This document shows positions 1 to 13,004 of a DNA stretch of 64,000 nt, piece by piece. Below the pieces are notes generated by a model. That model had not been told where the DNA came from. It was given only the letters and a program-made list of their open reading frames with translations, and did not search any database. Origin of the DNA: Struthidea cinerea (lineage: Eukaryota; Chordata; Aves; Passeriformes; Corcoracidae); NCBI GenBank assembly GCA_013397865.1, contig VZTI01001286.1:1610424-1674423 (forward strand), written 5' to 3'. Every line of letters begins with the position of its first letter. Position 1 is the first letter of the stretch. The position numbers and the translations under genes were made by a program.

Positions 1-37
1 TTCCTTCCTTCCTTCCTTCCTTCCTTCCTTCCTTCCT
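1..37. repeat. TTCC tetranucleotide microsatellite
   Basis: The window opens with about nine perfect copies of TTCC, then degenerates into a pyrimidine-rich tail to about base 48. The left end lies outside the window, so the true length is unknown. Such tracts vary in length and often coincide with assembly breaks. No function is inferred. Confidence 0.95.
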
Positions 38-48
38 TTCTCTTCTCC

Positions 49-3000
49 ATAATCTTTCAGCTAATTCCTCAGGATCCGTGTCACTACTAAACTGGTTTAA
101 GGTCTTGTTTCCAGATGAGATTAAAAACTACAAAGCTTGTGAATACAAAGGTAACCAAGAAGATATTTTCTTTTCAGGTGAAGAAATGATGGAGCTGAAG
201 CATGCAGAAAACTGAGACAAACAAAATTTGTTAACAGTTGCAGACTTGTATTATTGTACGTAAATAAAAAGGCATTCAGGATTCCTTTACATATAAGAAA
301 TAAGTCTTTAAACTACTACCTTGGGCCCTTTGTGTAGAACTACTGTGTTTTTATGTATTCCTTTTCCACAGGAAAGTATTAATGATATTCCATGAAACTA
401 GTACTTCAGTTTATTTACTGCCATTAGAAGAGGCCAGAGAAAGACTAAACTAAGGAGTCCTGCTTTAATGGCAAAACAGTCTTTGGTTTAAGCCAAAAAC
501 CAGCTGAAAATTACAGTCCAAGCATTATAAGAGCAAAGCCAAGAGAGTTGATTGTTTTTAGGCCCCAAAAGAGGCTGCTTGGTCTATTAAGGTTTTCAGA
601 AGGTTAAATGTTTTTCCCTTCCCTGTCTTTCAGCTGTACTCCAAAATACTTGGCAATTAAGTATGTACAGACACCATATTTACTATACCAGATGCAATGT
701 TCACAGTTATTTAACTGAAAATGATCAATTGTGAGCTCACATTGACCACTCATTCCAGCAACTCATGGTTTCCTTTCTGCAAAGATGAGGCAAAGCTAAG
801 AAGAGCATTAAATACATTACAAAGTCATAATCAGTGGAGGCTAAAGCCCAACAAATTCAAGTATTTTCTAGAAAATGCAGCAGACACAACAATCTTTTTT
901 TTCGCTCTCCCTGGAATATATAATTGTTACCTTAAGGCAAACGTTTATAGCTTATTGTACAATAAAGAAATTAAATAAATCTATCTAAAATACTAAATAC
1001 TCGAAGTCTGAATTTCCACCATATATTTCAAGTCTGTTAGCATGTAGATGCTTGAAAGTCCCAATGACACAAGAATTATTTACTTAAATGGAGACAAATT
1101 GTCAAATATTGGATTTTCACACGACCATTCAACCATTGGATTACTTCTCTTACTACATTTCCCTGAAATGGTATACTTTAAACATAAAGTGTTTATGGCA
1201 CTTTTTAGTTGCCATGGTCAGATTGACAACTGAGTGATGGATTCCTACCATTGGACATGAAAGAATACAATTTTTAAAGCACAGTGTAACATTAAGAAAG
1301 CTCAACACAGACATTAGGAAGATAAACATTACAAGAGAGGCAGAAATAACAACAACAACAAAAAATTCTGATTTCCTGAAATTGCTGCTACATGCAAGGA
1401 AAATTGTGATTCATGGGCAGAAGGAAGCAAGAACCAACAAACTGTCCCCACAGAAAATGATAAATCCTCAAATTGGAGCTATATTTAAAAAGAAGAAATC
1501 TTTAATAGGATCTTTAACAGATTTAATTTTGTAATAAAGCCACAGAGGTAATAATTTTATTAATAAATTTTTTTCATAGCCCAGAAATCCAGTGGCACAG
1601 CGTGACTATTAAGCTTGCCGGACAGTGTGTGCAAACTGCCTCTTTGGGACTGACTATTCCTACTCCATGCTACTTTCTGGAAGGTGCCTGGAAGCAGGTT
1701 GAGTGACCTAGCTGTCTCAGGACAGAAGCAGGCTAGTTATCACCTCAGAAAAGTAATGGGACAAATGTCCAGATGTTAATATGTTTCCAAAGGCAGGGAA
1801 TGCCTCCCAGTATATCTTAATTTGCCATCAAGATCTAGCCATGACGAAAGAAGTGAAGGAGTATAAACTCAAGATCAGGGCATGTGAAGACTCTTTCAGG
1901 TTTTTACTGTGTTCTTCTGGTACCTTTTCCTCCTCTACTGTATGATATCCATTCAGCATCTCTGTCAGTGTAATCACTGTAAATCCTCTACTGAATGGGA
2001 GATTACAGAGGATTAAGGCACTGCCTATTCAGATGGCTGTAGCCTCAGTTTCTTTATGCTTTTATTTTTCCCTCAGTGGGCTATTGAAAAAAATAATAGT
2101 AATAAAAATATTTCCTCTGGTTCTTATAAGACATCTAATATGGATTTTATCATGGGTAGTTTTGCTGCTTTATAAAAAGAAGAAGCTTCCATGTTTTAAT
2201 AACTGAAAAGAGAATGTTTCAGCTATTTCTGGAAAATATATTTTATAGTGGAACAATAGAGATACATGGCTTTTTAAAGGTGGCTCTGAACATCCCATTT
2301 TCAGCTTTTGTTTAAAATATTGTTAATTCTAAGCAAATAATTTAACCCTTTAGGCGTCATTTTCTCGTCCACAAAATGCAAACAATGAAGATTTTTCTCA
2401 TCTCACTTGTGTCTGTCTTTGAATTTTTTAAGAGCGAAAATCCAATCTCCAATTTCAAAAATGTGTATATATTTACAAAGGAATTGATGCTTCAACACAT
2501 TTAATAAACTCCAGTGGAAGAATTTTCCTTAAATAATGCACCCCATAGCAAGGAAATTACAGGATATATGGAAAGGTAATGACCCATAAAACTTCCAGAT
2601 TTCCAATTCTAAAGTTGATTTGCAGGGGAAGATTTCTGGGTTAATATGTGCATTTCTTCTTAAAAAACTCCTCTTGAGTTGTCTGAGTGTGTATATATCC
2701 TTTCACCTGCACCTCACAATGCAGAAAAAGACTAGCAAAATGTGAAGAAATAATGTTTATCCTACCTTTTCTCTGTTTTAAAACTTTACGCATTTAAACA
2801 CAAAATCCCTTGGACACAGACTTCATCAGCTGCACAAAAAAGTTATTTATATCTGCTCAAAATATTCCCCAAGAGGCATGTCTGCCTCACACAGTGGAGT
2901 GTTGTGCAATGATCTCCGTGCTGTCTTTGAGCAAGTTGGTGCATCTGCCCAGCAGCAAGCAGCTGAGAGGCTGCCAGCGGGTGCGACGTCATCGATGCGT

Positions 3001-3491
3001 TACTTAGTGCAGGCATGCCCTGGGTTGGCCGTGCTGCTCTCCTTTGGTTCTTGCCTTTCTGTGCAAACACCTCCACCCACCCACACTGATTTTTAGAGCA
3101 AAAGATATCACACTGACAGCAAACCTGAATCAAAACCTTAAGATCACCTACCTTTAGAATTTGGAAAGTTTCAGTTCGGATCCAGTGTTCCTGCCTGTCT
3201 CAGTTTGCTTTATCCATAACCAAAGCAAAATCTTGGACTGGACACATGCAGGTGCCACGTACATTTGGATTTGCACCTAGGACTTCATAATTTTTGTGAC
3301 TGGTGACACCATTCATTGATTTCACAGGCCTGGTATATTTTGAAGTCTTGTGGGGAGTATCTAACTGGCTAAATCAGATTAAGAGACTGACTCAGGTATT
3401 AAATATGTTGCATACTTGAGGTAAAGCTGATCTTCAATCAGCTTTTTCTTCAGAGAGAGACTCGAGGGAGCAGCAGAATTGGTCCAGTTGT
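49..3491. other. Unique AT-rich non-coding stretch
   Basis: No gene or recognisable mobile element is seen. Open frames here (the longest is about 96 codons, at 2843-3133 on the minus strand) have no recognisable domain and overlap frames on the other strand. A patch at about 2875-3095 is richer in G+C than its surroundings and holds several CpGs, including a GACGTCA motif near 2984. It could be a decayed repeat or a regulatory patch, but the sequence does not settle this. Confidence 0.6.
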
Positions 3492-3492
3492 C

Positions 3493-3633
3493 CACACACA
3501 GGCATCCAGTGACATTTGGGATACCTGCAGTTACTCTTCCAGGTCTCTAGTCTCTGACAAGTTTTATGCCATATCTGCCCCTCTTGTGTAGATGATTTGA
3601 GAAATCTCAAATGACACTGGATGCCTGTGTGTG
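3493..3633. repeat. Inverted repeat (hairpin-forming), 19-bp perfect arms
   Basis: Bases 3493-3511 (CACACACAGGCATCCAGTG) are the exact reverse complement of 3615-3633. The match continues inward at 3512-3521 against 3605-3614 with 8 of 10 bases pairing. It also continues weakly outward, giving roughly 30 bp of stem around an 83-base loop. This layout suits the ends of a small non-autonomous DNA transposon or an ancient hairpin-type repeat. No transposase remnant is visible and no target duplication was identified, so the family is unassigned. Confidence 0.75.
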
Positions 3634-3729
3634 TTCATCACAGACAATTGAATCATGGCCTAAGTGTTTACAATAAGCATCTGTCATACCATTAGACATC
3701 TACAAATATAAAATTTAATTCAAAATCGA

Positions 3730-3749
3730 GACACCTAAATTTAGGTGTC
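3730..3749. repeat. Perfect 20-bp palindrome
   Basis: The 20 bases read GACACCTAAATTTAGGTGTC, each half being the exact reverse complement of the other with no spacer. It lies about 100 bp beyond the hairpin that ends near 3633 and may be part of the same old repeat. A dimeric transcription-factor site is another possible reading. The function is unknown. Confidence 0.85.
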
Positions 3750-4290
3750 CACATGCAATTACTTCAAATTACATCAAGTGTTTATATGTAGACAACTCAG
3801 CCAAACATTCGCTGGTTTTATATCCATAATTTCCATGGAAAGTCTGTTCTGATTCTCAGTGTCCTGAGTGCCACAACTGGTGTGCACAATTTTAGCCTAA
3901 ACTTGAAACAAACAAAAGGATAGTGATATCTTTAAAATGTTAATCAAGTTTTTCTTCCTCTTGTGAAATAATACTCTCAGTCCTACTCACTCCTTTGTTG
4001 AGATGAAAAGCAACTTGTGTATTTAGGTAGTTTTCCCCTTTCAGAATGAGTGTGTGAATATGTGTGTAGGTGTTTTGGAAGGAGGGGGCAGTCAGAAGAG
4101 CTGAAACACACCTTCATTACGACAAAATGTCAATGAAATATGTTGTTCCACTCCATCCCAATCTTAAAGGCAAAGATTATAAAAGAAAAACATCATAAAA
4201 TAAATAGACCAGTAGTTTTTACCAGACTCTGGGCAAGTAGTTAAAATGATCATTCAGATTCTGCAGAGGTCCTCAGGAACTAACATTAGT
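3750..4290. other. Unique AT-rich non-coding stretch
   Basis: Nothing recognisable was found in this interval beyond ordinary AT-rich sequence. Confidence 0.6.
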
Positions 4291-4377
4291 CCTTTCTTTC
4301 CCTTTCCCTTTCCCTTTCCCTTTCCCTTTCCCTTTCCCTTTCCCTTTCCCTTTCCCTTTCCCTTTCCTTTTCTTTTC
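4291..4377. repeat. CCCTTT hexanucleotide repeat
   Basis: Eleven CCC runs occur exactly 6 bases apart from 4300 to 4360, with imperfect TTTCC-type units on both flanks. On the minus strand this reads as GGG runs separated by AAA, a strong G-quadruplex pattern. It differs from the vertebrate telomere unit TTAGGG and is not interpreted as telomeric. The Phe-Pro reading frame across it is an artefact of the repeat. Confidence 0.95.
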
Positions 4378-5290
4378 TCAGTTTTTATCATTGAGAACTG
4401 GATTTTTGTTAGCCAAACACACGTGTAAATCTACTAAATAAAGCTATCATGCAATTAAAGACGTGCAAGACAAAAGTGCTGTGTATTTTTATAGCATGTA
4501 TTTGCAACCTCAATCAAGAAGAAATAAATAAATACCTCAATTTTTATAAAATTTAAACTATGTCCTCTTTAAAATTAAGAAACAGAGATATGCAAAAGAG
4601 GCATTGCTCTGTTCTGGGCTATATGTGCTCTTTAACTAGGTGGCTTTGCTGCTTTTCTTCTTTTTTGGCTTTTCTTCTGTAGAAGCTGCTCCTTGCTAAA
4701 GGTAAGGAGAGAGGCCGAAGAACTCAGATAAGGTTCTTACAGAGCAGCTGATAGGTTTCACATGATTACAAGGCTGTGCTCCCAGTAACTGGGGGAGTGA
4801 TTGTGTCTGTTTCTGTGAGGCCGTACTGCAGTGATCTTTGTTTCCAGGTTTTCATCTCCTTTGTGTTCTCCAGTGCAAATGTGGATCAGTCCAAGGTGTG
4901 TGCACTGACTTTCAGTTTGCACTGAAGTCAGAATACATCCCCATTTTTGACTCATTTCTGTCTCAAAAGGACTTTGAGCCAGTCACTTTCATGGTTATTC
5001 TCCGTATTTTTCCATGCACGTATCTTCTAGTATTTTGAATTACAACAAATCCTATTGCTAATAAAATGGAATGAGAACATGTGCAATTCACTCTATGCAA
5101 TATTTAAAACTTTGTTACCTGGATGATTTACGTCTCCAGTGTAGAGACCTAAACGTGAGGATCAGAAGCACAGCTTTTTTCAAGCCTTACTCTGGTTCAC
5201 TTCTCAGCAGAGTTCAAGGTAATGACCTCCTGTAGCCCTATTAATTTAAAATAAATTTCTTGGATTCCATTCACGTGTGTCAAGATGTGA
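4378..5290. other. Non-coding stretch with a possible micro-exon
   Basis: No gene is seen. A long pyrimidine tract ending in TGTAG at 4682, a 19-base segment (4683-4701) and then GTAAGG form a well-shaped acceptor-donor pair, discussed under findings. Short open frames of 65-66 codons lie on both strands around 4760-5038 and have no recognisable product. Confidence 0.5.
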
Positions 5291-5715
5291 TGATTTTGGC
5301 TGGGATAGAGTTAATTTTCCTCATAGCAGCTAGTATGGGCTATGTTTTTTAGTGTTTTGTGCTGAAAACAGTGTTGATAACACAGGGATGTTTTCATTAT
5401 TGCTGAGCCATGATTGCACAGAGTCAAGGCATTTTTCTGCTCCTCACCCCAGTCCACTAGAGAGGAGGCTGAGGGTGCACAAGGAGTTGGGAGGGGACAC
5501 AGCTGGGACAGCTGACCGCAGCTGACCAAAGGGACATTCCATACCATGTGGCATCATGCTCAGCATATAAAGCTGGGTCAAAAAGAAGGAAGGAGGGAGC
5601 GTTTACAATGACAGTGTTTTGTCTTCCAAACATTCATGCATGATGGAGCCCTGCTTTCCTGGGGATGGCTGAACACCTTCCCATCCATGGAAAGTGGTCA
5701 GTGATGAGGCAACAC
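5291..5715 (+). mobile_element. Truncated endogenous retrovirus LTR (avian ERVL-like)
   Basis: The sequence begins TGATTTTGGCTGGGATAGAG, the opening I recognise from a common bird LTR family usually assigned to ERVL-like elements. Familiar blocks follow in order: a G/C-rich middle with repeated CAGCTG and GACC motifs, a TATA box (CATATAAAGC at about 5563-5572), and a stretch around 5640-5690 resembling the start of the transcribed region. Similarity fades near 5715, before any poly(A) signal or CA terminus, so the 3' part is missing. No target duplication was found. No internal retroviral genes accompany it. The family assignment rests on memory of the consensus, not a database match. Confidence 0.75.
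5563..5572 (+). promoter_or_regulatory. LTR TATA box
   Basis: CATATAAAGC lies about 270 bases into the LTR, where the core promoter of this family is expected. It is intact as a motif. Whether it is active cannot be judged from sequence. Confidence 0.55.
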
Positions 5716-8700
5716 AGAACTCTGAATGGATATTGCCAAAAATAAATAATATCTAGGAACTGCTAGAAAGCATATGTTGCACTTGTGGCCTATGCATTGA
5801 AGAGGTCTCAACCAAATCTCTCTGTTGCGTTGAATGATTTCATACAAGCAGACACTAATCACCAGATTCTTAAACAGCGTGTTAACCAGTTTAACTATGC
5901 CTTGGCTGAAGACCTGGCCTAAAGGTTGTCATTATCTCCAGTTGGTTCTTTCTGTGTTTCCAGAAGCTGCTGCTTGTTGAATGCTTATCCTCACTGAAAG
6001 TTAGCAGAGATTACTCAGAAAGGAGACATGGAGTCTCAGTAACTGCTACACTGAGGGGAGAAAAGGCACTCCGTATGTTCCGTGGAAGGAGACACAAAAG
6101 TGCTAGGGAAGCTGCTTGGTTCTGAGCTTTATTTTAACCTAAAAAAACCCCTCCTACTCATTAAGCATTGGCCCATTTGGAAGGAATTATGCTAATCATA
6201 CTGAAAGTAGTTGGGTTACTGTTAATGATCATGTAGGAAATACTGAGACAGAATTATATTGTGAACAGTTTGAACTGTGACTGTCATCTACCTCTGCTTG
6301 CTACCCAGACTTAATGAAATACTGTTTACTGTCAAAAACTGCTTTTTATAACAAGTAAGTCATGTAAAACACGAGGGAATTTCTTTATACTTTTACTTCC
6401 TTCATTCTTTGGAAGTCAAAATGCCACTGATCTCAACCCACACAAGGAGTTTTTCACACAGATATCAAACTTCTCTTTTGAATGAGGGTGTTATTCATTG
6501 AATGTTATGTGAAAGGCTTGGTCCTGGAGTGTTCTGACTGCTCCTTCAAGGAAGAAGTTCCTTACCTTCAAAAGAGAAGACTGTAGCTGGGACTATCAGT
6601 ACTCAGTACCCATCCAGAGAACTCTCAGAGAGGTTCTCAAATAATCAACTGAGTTTACTCAGTTTGGTAGAGCCTTTGGCATTGGATTCAGGTAGATTAA
6701 GGTTTTTATCTTGTGAGTCTCTGGAGTCCCAGCTATGTCAGAACTTAACTCATAAGTCAATTTACTCATATAGGCAACCATACAAGTCATCTGGCACAAA
6801 TTAATGTTTTATACTTCAGAGTATTTAAGGTCTTAGGAACCCAATAAATCTTCTGTATTAGTCTATGGCATGTCACAAGTTGTTATCTTTCACCCACATA
6901 TTCATCTTTGGGGCCATTTGATTGAGCTAAACCAAGCATTTCAGTCCTCAGGTGCCTGGAGTCATAAATGCCACAGACTGGCACAAGCCAGGTGTCAACC
7001 AGCAAACAGGTTGATGAAAAATAGTTGAGGAATGTACAGTGATTTTTGTACTATGCTTAATAAAAACCCAGCAATGGTCCTGTCATCTGGGTGTGGACAA
7101 AAAATTTATCCCTATTCCAAAATTTTCCAATTTTTGAAGGTAAGGAACTCTTGAAGAATGCTGAATTACAGTATTTGGGTTTTATGCAGAATTGCGCTGC
7201 TGGCACTGAAGAACATTCTTTTATCTTCATAGATCATGAGCCTGGGATTTACATACATCACATAGGTTCTAAAGCCTGAGAACACCACAGTGGTGCCCAA
7301 ACTGATTCCCACGTTGCAGCAAGTTCACAGGTTTTTTTTAAAAAGAAAGACATGGTTTTGGCCCTAGGTCATGGTCAATCTACTGTTTTGCTAGATAGTA
7401 GTTCCTGTATTTATTGTCTTACTTAAATGTCTTAATTTCACTTTTTTCTGTAATTTCTGTTTTAGCAATCCAATGTTCTTATGTTTTTATCAGCTCTTTT
7501 GAGGGGTCTATAATTCTGAATAATCAGGCATGATTATTCTCTTACTAAACCTTAGTGGCTCCTGTTGATGTTAGGCACCAATATTTAGCCGCCAATCACG
7601 TAATGAATACATGAGCTACTATTTCCCTGTAATTTATATTCTTTAAATAGTCAACATTTGAAAAAAAATTAGAAAAATATGGAGAAATCATATATCCTAA
7701 ATGATGTTGATTTCTTCAGCCTGGCATATAATCTTTTTGTGCTCGGTCTGAATGAAACCTCAATATTCTCATATTATGTCTTCTTTTCCATAGAGCTCTA
7801 CACACAATTTAAAAGGCTCTGAATTAAATGGGATTCCTGAAAAATGTCATTTATCTCTGTCTATGGGTAGCATTTTATTTTAAATAAAAAATTTGGAGAG
7901 TTTATAAGAGAGAAGGAAATGGAACTGATTAAAAAGTTAGCACTGCCATTTCTGAGTTTCACATTAGCATTTTTTTTTCTCTTCTTGAGGAATGATATAT
8001 AATGGGACATCAGAATCCAACAAGTATGAATTGTAGGCATTAATTTACTTAGGACATGCAATTCACTGGAATCATTAGCCCTGAGTTGAAAAACTTACTC
8101 AGGGAGTTCTTTATGACATGAAACCCTATCTGTGCTTCTAGAAATTAGCATTGTAATTTTCATTCTAAAAATGACAAATAAATAAAAATAATACAGAACT
8201 TTCCATTTTTTATTCGTTTTCCAAATCCTGTCTGCTCAGGTTCCCCGACAGCCATCTGAATGACAGATTTGGACGCTTCATGTCAGGCATGCCCACTTCT
8301 GTCTGTACCAAAAAACCTTCTTGCTTCCTTCAGGTTTGCTTCCTTGTTTATATAAAGCTTAAGAAAAATTAGTCATACTTTTGTTATAAACTTTGTGTTA
8401 TATATGAATAGGATGATTAGGACATAAACGTGCAAGTTTGTGTTTAGAAAAGAATCTAAATCCTGGAGACAACATTTGCATCTGAATATAACTATTACGC
8501 TGAACATATGTATGGTGTTGACATGCATGGGACACACTTTAGTCTCTTGTGGTAAATTTCATATATGATGTACCTTCGATCACCTCCTGTGTTTTAGAGC
8601 CCTATCCTGTCTTAGTTTTATTATTTTTGTGAAGGATGATTGCAGCTGCTCAGTGGAATGGAATGTTAGAAATCTCAACAAAGAAAAGTTGAGTTGCCTA

Positions 8701-9315
8701 GTGTCTAGGGCCTGAACATTAAATTTTAGGTAAAAGGTACCACACATTGTGGCTGACTAAAATGAGAAAAGCTTTATTACAACTTGAAAGCTTCTTCTAC
8801 AGAGGAATGAGGTATTTTTTCACTATATGTTTATTCTAAAAGTTATCTGCCTTTGACATTCAAAATTCTTATTAAAAGGAAGAAATATTTTTATATTCTT
8901 TAAAATTTTTCCTCTCCTTTCAAAAGCTGCAAAACAGTACTCATTATACTGAATTAGACGGCTTTTTCAGCAGTGGGAAATAGAAATAAAACAACAACAG
9001 GAAAAAAATAAGCCTCTGAAAATGTCAGGAGGGCTTTATTGATAACCACTTGAGATAAGCTGCATTTTAAATAAGTTCCTGAAAAGTTGGAAAGACCTCA
9101 ACAGAATCATATACAAGTACAATTGAAAATGTGAATAAACCACATTACAGTGAGATAAACTACCTACTTTACTTATCACAAATAAGTCTAGGAGGTAATT
9201 CACAATGTTCAATGTGTCTATGGGGAGAACAGGTTCCCTTTCACATTTATTCTTTATGATTACCAGTTTTACTGTAAAGGAAAATAAAATCATGCAGTGG
9301 GAAACTGATAAAAGA
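5716..9315. other. Unique AT-rich non-coding stretch
   Basis: No gene or confident repeat was recognised. Open frames are all under about 90 codons and lack domains, and they lie in sequence full of homopolymer-rich AT tracts. Confidence 0.6.
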
Positions 9316-9400
9316 GTTTGTCTTTGGTTGTTATTGTTTGTTTGATTTTGTTAGTTTGTTTGTGGATTGGTTTTGGGTTTGGGTTTTTTTTTAATGTAAA
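9316..9400. repeat. G/T-rich low-complexity tract (GTTT-like)
   Basis: The plus strand here is almost entirely G and T, with repeated TTTG and GGGTTT motifs ending in a run of T. It is a low-complexity tract with no evident role. Confidence 0.7.
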
Positions 9401-12400
9401 AGATATAGATTTTCTCATCGTGAATTGAAAACCTTATCCAGGATGTATGGAATTCTCCATTTCCACTTTAAATAAAGGATTGATAACCTTTGTTTGGCAC
9501 CTGTGAAATCTATGGCCTGACTTAAGTGGAAGGTCATCCTAAGTGACCATAAATATTTCCTGTTCTGAAAATGCTTATACTTATGACTCCATGAGTGGTG
9601 TAGATTCATCAGCAATTTGCTTATTCCGAAGGCATGATAAAAGGATACTTTTACCACATCATCTCATTACACGTAAGTATTTAACTCTGTGTACATATAA
9701 ATATATATACACACACAATATACATGCCACTTTATGCAAATATAAAAATATGATGCATTGTTATTATGTCAAAGCTCAGTTCTGAAAAATCTCTCCTGGA
9801 CCTTAATATGACTATCCAAATAAGAAATCTCTCATGCCCAAATGGTCATCAAGAAGGCATCCTAAGCCCCTCTAAAATTGGTTGGAAGTTTTTCCATCAA
9901 CTTTAACAGAAACTACATAAAACCTTAATTTAACTTTAAATTTGACATATACTTATCCAAGTCATCTGTTAGAATATGAAAATGTTCTCCTGTCATAAGT
10001 GATTAATAATAAAAATGATTATTCCAAATTTATTTAAATCTTTTGCAGTCTATCTTTAAACACATATAGATATATTTGTTTCTTATAATAGAATCTGAGA
10101 TTCCAGAAATTTATTATAAATTTTTTGTGATTTTTGTTGTTTTCCAAATGGAACATAGCGTCAGAAAATATTTTCCTTGTTTATGCTATACAACTAAAAC
10201 AGCAACATTCCACATGAAGGAGTCTCAACTCTGTAGTAAAATCTTATTTGTAGTTACTCTCATTAAGAAGGGGAACAGATGTGTTGGTAGTCCACTTAGC
10301 ATTAAGCAAAGGATTTTTTGTTATGGTGTTAACCTAAACCCAGAGAAACTGTGGTAAAAGTTACTAAATCTTTGTATCACTAAAGCAATTGTATGGAAGG
10401 GTCTTTGTTTTGTTTTTAAATCCTGATTTGCAGCTTTAGATAATTATCTTTTTATTGGTACATACAGAACAATATGAAACAGTGATTAAATGGGTATCCT
10501 CTTCATAGACTATGGGCATCTCATTTAAAGTGATAATTGAGCTGAGTAATATCTATGTCTTCACACCATTGGCTATTTCACTCATGCAGTGCTTAATACT
10601 TTAATTTCTAAATAAAGACCATAGCAAAATAGACATTTTCAAATACAAAAAAATGAAACAAATCAAAACAAAAACCCCAGTGTAACTTTAGGTATAAATG
10701 TTTTGCACATTTTAAAACCAAAGTTTAAAATTAAAATAATTGGATTTTAATATGACAATTGAAAGCATCTTCTTCCGGGCAACACCCGTGCAGAACAAAA
10801 CAGAAATCTACCTTCAAAAAAGAGGCTGTGAGAGGTTACTTCTATAAATAGCACAGGTTATATTTATTAGTTTGTTTTACTTCTTGGATGGAGATCAGTA
10901 TCCCGGTAAATCAAACTGTATAGTCTAGATGACACAACAGCTGGGACAATGTAGAAGCAGAATGGGGAGTTGTCATTCATTTCTATCACCTCTCTAACTG
11001 TTTCTCAGACAGTCACCATGCCATTATTATGTCCCTGGAAAACTTTTTCCTAAATGTCATTATTAGATTTGGGCAGAATGTCTTTCCCATTTTGGAAAAA
11101 ATACTCAGGATTTTTTTTGGTTTTGGGTAATCTTAAATCAGATTAACTGTTCAAATCTTAAAGAAAATGAATGTTCAACCACTGTCCATATGAAGTAATG
11201 CCACTTGTTCTTTCAACATGTTTAAAACTTTTTTTTAATATAATTAATAATTTTACTTTTAAAAATAATTTTAATTAATTTGCCTATTGGAAAACATATT
11301 CAAGCAGAAAACAAAATTATCTTTTACAATAAAAAAATCAAACCAAATAAATCTGTCAAAACTGGTCTTGTAAACAATTTTGCCTTCAGAAGACACGCAT
11401 TTTCTGCCAGCAAACACTAGGTCTTGTGCAAAGGTTTTGATTACTTTCATTAAAATTTTTATTTTAGTAACAAATTATGTTGACAAGTACTTTCATTAAT
11501 CTGTGTGACTAATAAGCAGTAGAACTGAATCTAATATTTTCTAAATTAAGAGTTCAGATGATTAACCATCAGTTGTGTGTATTTGATAGCAGACCTCAGA
11601 TAGAAGCAACATAGTATAAGGATTTTAAAAAAGTTCATGAATTCTTGTTTATTAGGACCAAATGCCAGTAGCAAGGATTCCAGTAGCATACAAAAACCTT
11701 AAGTAATTACCTTCCCGAATTTAATGATGGAACCGAATTAAATCAGAAGCAGACTAAGTACTTTCAATATCTGGCATATATTACTTTTGATTTTAAGAAA
11801 AAAAGAGTCCAAAGACCCAGAACTGTGCTGCCAGTACCCAGCAATAGCTAAATTTTCTGTTGCTACTTTAAAAGTTTTTAAGACCTGAACCAAGGTTTTT
11901 GATCACAGATGGGAGAGAAATGGCACAATACTAGAAACTGATATTTTAAGAAAAGTCCTAAATATAAGTACATTGAGCATTTGCTAGATATTACAAGTTG
12001 TCCTATATGATTTGCATTTCAGGGTGTTTTCCATATGTTCAGAGTAGAATAAATCCCATGAGAAGCCAAGCATGCTGCTCTTGTAGTAGGTCACAGTTCA
12101 TGTCTAAGAGGTTCCCAATTTCCAGCCAGATGTCAAGTCTGAAGTTCAGTTTGAAACAAACATACATAGATTTGGATGCCTTTAGATAGGTGCCAACAGC
12201 GGAGGATATGTTGGAATCTTACCATGTTCAAACAGTGAAGCCTAGAGAGCGCCTAAACTCTATGCTACTGCAGAAGGGCATGATGGTCTCCTAGATTTAT
12301 GTTATATCTACCAGCCTTTTGTAAATGTCTTAAACACCCTGTGACATTTTAATACCAGAGAAAACCCATACGTGGTCATCTGTGTCCATGACATACACAC

Positions 12401-13004
12401 AACCACAAAAATTGAGGTATCTAAAGATGAAGCATATTTTTACCCTGAATATGACACCAGTTCTCCAGGTACATCTGGCTCAAATGGGTATAGGAGAGCT
12501 TCTGGGCAAGAATCATTGCCAGAATCTTCCAAGAGGTACCTAAAAAGCTAAGAATGTGATGTAATAAATGCTTTCATCTACCTAAATCTAGAATACATCA
12601 TTCTTTCCATGGGATGTGTTCCCTGTCAATCACAGAGCTCAAACAATTTTAGTTAGGTGAAATGGTGGTCATGGAATATCCAGTGATGTAATAGCAGCTG
12701 GAGGCTGGATAGTAAAAGCATAATTGAAGACTGCTGCCAGACATCTCTCCTTAAAGAAGAGTGGTCCTGAAATCCCAGGTAACTGAAAGAAAAAAAAGTC
12801 TTAATTTCTTTCAGTTTAATAATCTCTATTTGTGGGTGGCACGTCCTGACAAGAAATGACGATAGCACAGAGATAAGGGACTTTTGCTATTTCACTAACA
12901 AATAGGGAAATATTGACAAAGGAAAGGGTGGAAGTTACTAAATAAGTATATACATAAACAAAGAGATAATTAATCATATGTTCTCTTAAATCAGTCCTCT
13001 TCAT
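9401..13004. other. Unique AT-rich non-coding stretch with a small TA/CA tract
   Basis: The interval has a short mixed TA/CA microsatellite at about 9695-9722 and otherwise unrecognised sequence. A 93-codon frame at 10076-10357 is the longest on the plus strand here. It is rich in Phe, Ile and Lys, as expected of random AT-rich sequence, and has no recognisable domain. Confidence 0.6.

Noticed and set aside
4246..4428. Frame with a long Pro-Phe alternation
   Set aside because: It is the direct translation of the CCCTTT microsatellite.
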